Origin: an uncultured Clostridia bacterium
Lineage (GTDB): Bacteria > Bacillota > Clostridia > Christensenellales > Borkfalkiaceae
DNA: 7,427 bases
NCBI GenBank assembly: GCA_934249215.1
Contig: CAKQKN010000139.1
Span: 1-7,427 of the forward strand
Reading direction: 5' to 3'
Notes under the pieces: model-generated
What the model saw: only the letters and a program-made list of their open reading frames with translations
Told to the model about the DNA's origin: nothing
The model's database searches: none
Position numbers and translations under genes: made by a program
Part shown: positions 5,813 to 7,427 of the stretch, piece by piece
Numbering within the stretch: the first letter of the stretch is position 1
Layout: each line of letters begins with the position of its first letter

Positions 5813-6487
5813 TTATCCCTCCCCGCTCTCGCCCTTTTTCACGATTGCGTAAAGTGTATCCGCCGCTGCGTCCGCAGTTATGTCGGACGTGTCGATCCTG
5901 ATCGCGTCGGGAGCGATTTCGAGCGGAGAATTTTTCCTGTGGCTGTCCTCGTAGTCGCGGCGGACGATTTCGTCGAGAAGACGCGAAAGCGGAATTTCGA
6001 CGCCACGCCTTTCCAGTTCGAGCCGACGCCTTTCGGCGCGCACTTCGGGACTTGCGAAAAGAAAAAATTTATATTTCGCGCCCGGCAGAACGTGCAGACA
6101 AATGTCGCGCCCGTCGAGAATGCATGAAGATTTCGCCGCTATCTCGCGCTGAAGGGCGACCATTTTTCTTCGCACGCATGCGTGTTTGGAAATGAGCGAA
6201 GATTTTTCGGACATCGAATTTTCTCTTATCGCGTGGGAAACGTCCTTTCCGTCGAGGAAAGTTATCTGTGAGCCGTTTTTATAGCCGACGGTGACGGATA
6301 CGCCGTCGATGAATTTCGAGACGCCGGCTTCGTCGGACGGATCGATTCCGAGCATGTCCGCCTTGAGCGCGCACGCGCGGTACATCGCGCCGGTGTCGAG
6401 ATAGAGAATATCGAGTTTTTTCGCAAGGATCCTCGCCACGGTGGATTTTCCACCGCCGGCAGGTCCGTCGATCGCTATGTTATACAT
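5813..6487 (-). CDS. cmk: Cytidylate kinase
   Basis: A 224-residue CMP/dCMP kinase that phosphorylates CMP and dCMP with ATP in pyrimidine salvage and lipid-linked CMP recycling. Visible are the P-loop DGPAGGGKST (residues 7-16), DTGAMYR (31-37), DGRDI (125-129), a basic lid region RRLELERRG (154-162) and RRDYEDSHRKNSPLEIAPDAIRIDTS (176-201). Length is typical. The ATG at 6487 is preferred to a TTG at 6514: the protein then starts MYNIAIDGPAGGGKST, and GGAGAG lies about 4-6 bases upstream. The usual GRDIG-T is GRDIC-L here (residues 130-131), a mild variation close to the nucleotide site. It leads the cmk-plsC pair. Upstream lies a MITE-like element instead of a tightly packed neighbour, and no clear promoter was found. 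Confidence 0.95.
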   Translation of the reverse strand: MYNIAIDGPAGGGKSTVARILAKKLDILYLDTGAMYRACALKADMLGIDPSDEAGVSKFIDGVSVTVGYKNGSQITFLDGKDVSHAIRENSMSEKSSLISKHACVRRKMVALQREIAAKSSCILDGRDICLHVLPGAKYKFFLFASPEVRAERRRLELERRGVEIPLSRLLDEIVRRDYEDSHRKNSPLEIAPDAIRIDTSDITADAAADTLYAIVKKGESGEG

Positions 6488-6565
6488 TTTTCTCTCCGAA
6501 CGCGTCGGACGCAAGTGCCCGCGCGCTGAATTGTTTGTAATGCCGAATTTTTAATAACGTTAATT

Positions 6566-6594
6566 TTAGGGATTTCAATCATTGTCACTAACTA
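6566..6594 (+). repeat. Left terminal inverted repeat of the element
   Basis: It starts TTAGGGATTTCAATC and ends CACTAACTA. Compared with the right end on the other strand, differences fall at positions 10, 13, 16, 19 and 27 of 29. The interior is more varied than the outer nine bases, as expected where the terminal bases are the recognition site. Confidence 0.7.
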
Positions 6595-6611
6595 TTTTTG
6601 CGGGAATAAAT
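6594..6611. repeat. Subterminal inverted repeat, left arm
   Basis: ATTTTTGCGGGAATAAAT is repeated in inverted orientation at 6740-6757 with 16 of 18 bases identical. It directly follows the left terminal repeat. The corresponding right arm is separated from the right terminal repeat by the 110-base palindrome. Confidence 0.65.
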
Positions 6612-6684
6612 CGGTTTTTGCAAAGCCATAAAAGAAACGAGCTCGTTGTTGTTTGTGCGGCGCAAAATCGGATACTTAGGCGTT

Positions 6685-6723
6685 AAACAACCTTCAACGT
6701 ATGGCATACTGTTTCGGTTGTTT
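6685..6723. repeat. 39-base dyad at the centre of the element
   Basis: Two 19-base arms around a single G at 6704: outer AAACAACC/GGTTGTTT (8 perfect pairs) and inner GTATG/CATAC (5 perfect pairs), 14 of 19 positions complementary. GGC at 6679-6681 and GCC at 6724-6726 extend the stem past a three-base bulge. The almost loop-free centre looks more like a protein-binding dyad or a cruciform than an RNA hairpin, although the outer pairs could form a stem around an inner loop. Confidence 0.65.
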
Positions 6724-6739
6724 GCCTTTAATTACCTCA

Positions 6740-6757
6740 ATTTATCGCCGCAAAAAT
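6740..6757. repeat. Subterminal inverted repeat, right arm
   Basis: ATTTATCGCCGCAAAAAT is the partner of 6594-6611. Its right part, AAAAATGCG (6752-6760), also pairs perfectly with CGCATTTTT at 6776-6784, giving an alternative 9-base-pair hairpin with a 15-base loop. The arm can therefore form either of two structures. Confidence 0.6.
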
Positions 6758-6764
6758 GCGTAGC

Positions 6765-6874
6765 ACCGAAAAGAGCGCATTTTTAGATGATTTTTCGCGA
6801 GAGCGAGGGATGTTGTACTGGACGTACTGCGCCCGAGCGGTCGCGGAAAAGGGATAAAAAGTCGTCTTTTCGGT
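6765..6874. repeat. 110-base imperfect palindrome inside the right arm
   Basis: It begins ACCGAAAAGA and ends TCTTTTCGGT, which are perfectly complementary. Further in, TTTTTCGCGA (6791-6800) pairs with TCGCGGAAAA (6841-6850) with one G-T pair, GGG near 6807-6809 pairs with a CCC-containing run near 6832, and the apex is GTAC-TGGAC-GTAC (6815-6827). The whole block folds into one long interrupted stem on either strand. It lies exactly between the subterminal and terminal right repeats, which suggests it is a separate unit inserted there. Confidence 0.65.
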
Positions 6875-6902
6875 AATTAGTGATAAGGAATGGAATCCCT
6901 AA
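6874..6902 (-). repeat. Right terminal inverted repeat of the element
   Basis: On the minus strand it starts TTAGGGATTCCATTCC and ends CACTAATTA. It matches the left end at 24 of 29 positions. It ends 40 bases from the stop codon of the neighbouring flavoprotein gene. Confidence 0.7.
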
Positions 6903-6941
6903 GATTGCCCGATTTTAAAATTGCCGCTTTTTTGCCGACGA

Positions 6942-7427
6942 TCAGCGGTTTTTTGCCGCGAGATACGCCGTCGAGAAAGCGCACTGAAGATTGAAGCCGC
7001 CCGTGAGCGCGTCTACGTCGAGCACCTCGCCCGCGAAAAACAGACTTTTTACGAGTTTGCTTTCCATCGTAGAGGGCGAAACCTCTTTGACGCACACGCC
7101 GCCGCCCGTCACGACCGCTTCTTCGATCGGACAAAGCCCGGTAACGGAATAAGTCGCTTTTTTCAAAGTCGAAACGAGTTCGGCGCGCTCTTCCTTGGTG
7201 ATTTCGCTGTTCGATTTGTTGCCGTCGAGCCCCGACAGACGGATTATTTCCGCGATCAGTTTGGACGGAAGAAGATCGGTAAGCGAATTTTTGAGCGCTT
7301 TGTTTTTATAAGTTCCGAAATCGCGCAGAACGCGCTTGTCGAGCGTTTTTTCGTCGAGCGCGGGTTTTAAATCGATCGAAACCGTTATATCCCTTTTCCC
7401 GTCCGCGATGAGCGCGCTCATATAACT
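6942..7427 (-). CDS. HI0933-like FAD-dependent oxidoreductase, C-terminal part
   Basis: The last 161 residues of an NAD(P)/FAD-dependent oxidoreductase of the HI0933/BaiN-like family; the reading frame is open to the window edge and the start is missing (full members are about 400 residues). The C-terminal family block is clear: VVTGGGVCVKEVSPSTMESKL, then LFFAGEVLDVDALTGGFNLQCAFSTAYLAA. The GEVLD...GGFN part closes the FAD site. Earlier, DLKPALDEKTLDKRVLRDF and KNSLTDLLPSKLIAEII belong to the inserted domain of the family. Members are annotated variously as aminoacetone oxidase or bile-acid BaiN-like enzymes; the substrate here cannot be told. In clostridia the gene commonly precedes cmk, which supports vertical inheritance. 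The in-frame ATG at 7421 is internal, not the true start. Confidence 0.9.
   Translation of the reverse strand, partial: SYMSALIADGKRDITVSIDLKPALDEKTLDKRVLRDFGTYKNKALKNSLTDLLPSKLIAEIIRLSGLDGNKSNSEITKEERAELVSTLKKATYSVTGLCPIEEAVVTGGGVCVKEVSPSTMESKLVKSLFFAGEVLDVDALTGGFNLQCAFSTAYLAAKNR

Larger units (their letters stand above)
6566..6902. mobile_element. MITE-like element with nested palindromes
   Basis: A 337-base non-coding segment bounded by 29-base inverted repeats, 24 of 29 identical. Both ends read TTAGGGATT inward, and both contain TCACTAA near the inner edge. If the element proper starts at GGG, it is flanked on both sides by TA, the target duplication made by Tc1/mariner and IS630-type transposases. 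No open reading frame of useful length lies inside, so it would depend on a transposase elsewhere. It contains at least three internal palindromes, listed separately. It sits 40 bases after the stop of the flavoprotein gene and 79 bases before cmk, splitting an otherwise clostridial gene order. The identity as a MITE rests on structure only. A structured RNA or a bidirectional terminator region are alternatives. Confidence 0.65.

Noticed and set aside
6488..6514. TTG start extending cytidylate kinase by 9 residues
   Set aside because: The ATG at 6487 gives the normal Cmk N-terminus and has GGAGAG at a proper distance.

Overview
The window looks like chromosomal core sequence from an anaerobic, low-to-mid GC Firmicute of class Clostridia, probably an uncultured gut-type lineage. 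Three things point there: IspH fused to ribosomal protein S1; the gene order HI0933-like flavoprotein, cmk, plsC, ispH-rpsA, familiar from clostridia; and a YlmC/YmxH PRC-barrel gene plus a DUF421/DUF4363 pair, both typical of spore-forming Firmicutes. The exact order or genus cannot be fixed from the sequence alone.

Layout. Positions 4-1019 (minus) hold minD and a small downstream gene in the minE position, coupled by an ATGA overlap and preceded by a good -10 box and a leader hairpin. Positions 1217-1483 (minus) hold a YlmC/YmxH-type PRC-barrel gene. Divergent from it, 1599-2644 (plus) is a two-gene operon for a DUF421 (YetF-like) membrane protein and a DUF4363 protein, again joined by an ATGA overlap. 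After it comes a 209-base convergent spacer with two imperfect tandem repeats that resemble the 3' tail of the DUF4363 gene, then the rho-independent terminator of the opposing operon. Positions 2854-6487 (minus) carry cmk, plsC and the ispH-rpsA fusion; the fusion has its own promoter-like region containing a 23-base tandem repeat. Positions 6942-7427 (minus) are the 3' part of an HI0933-like FAD-dependent oxidoreductase whose start lies outside the window.

The least ordinary part is the gene-free 454-base gap between that oxidoreductase and cmk. It contains a MITE-like element (about 6566-6902) with 29-base terminal inverted repeats (24 of 29 identical), TA dinucleotides at its edges, no open reading frame, and several nested palindromes. 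One of these is a 110-base imperfect palindrome that appears to interrupt the element's right arm. The element splits a gene order that is usually close-packed.

Functionally the window combines cell-division site selection (MinD and its partner), CMP phosphorylation, phosphatidic acid synthesis, the last step of the MEP isoprenoid pathway joined to translation, and probable envelope or spore-associated membrane proteins. No tRNA, rRNA, CRISPR array, phage gene or defence system was seen. I found no convincing new protein system; the candidates for novelty are the non-coding repeats and a promoter-proximal motif shared by two operons.
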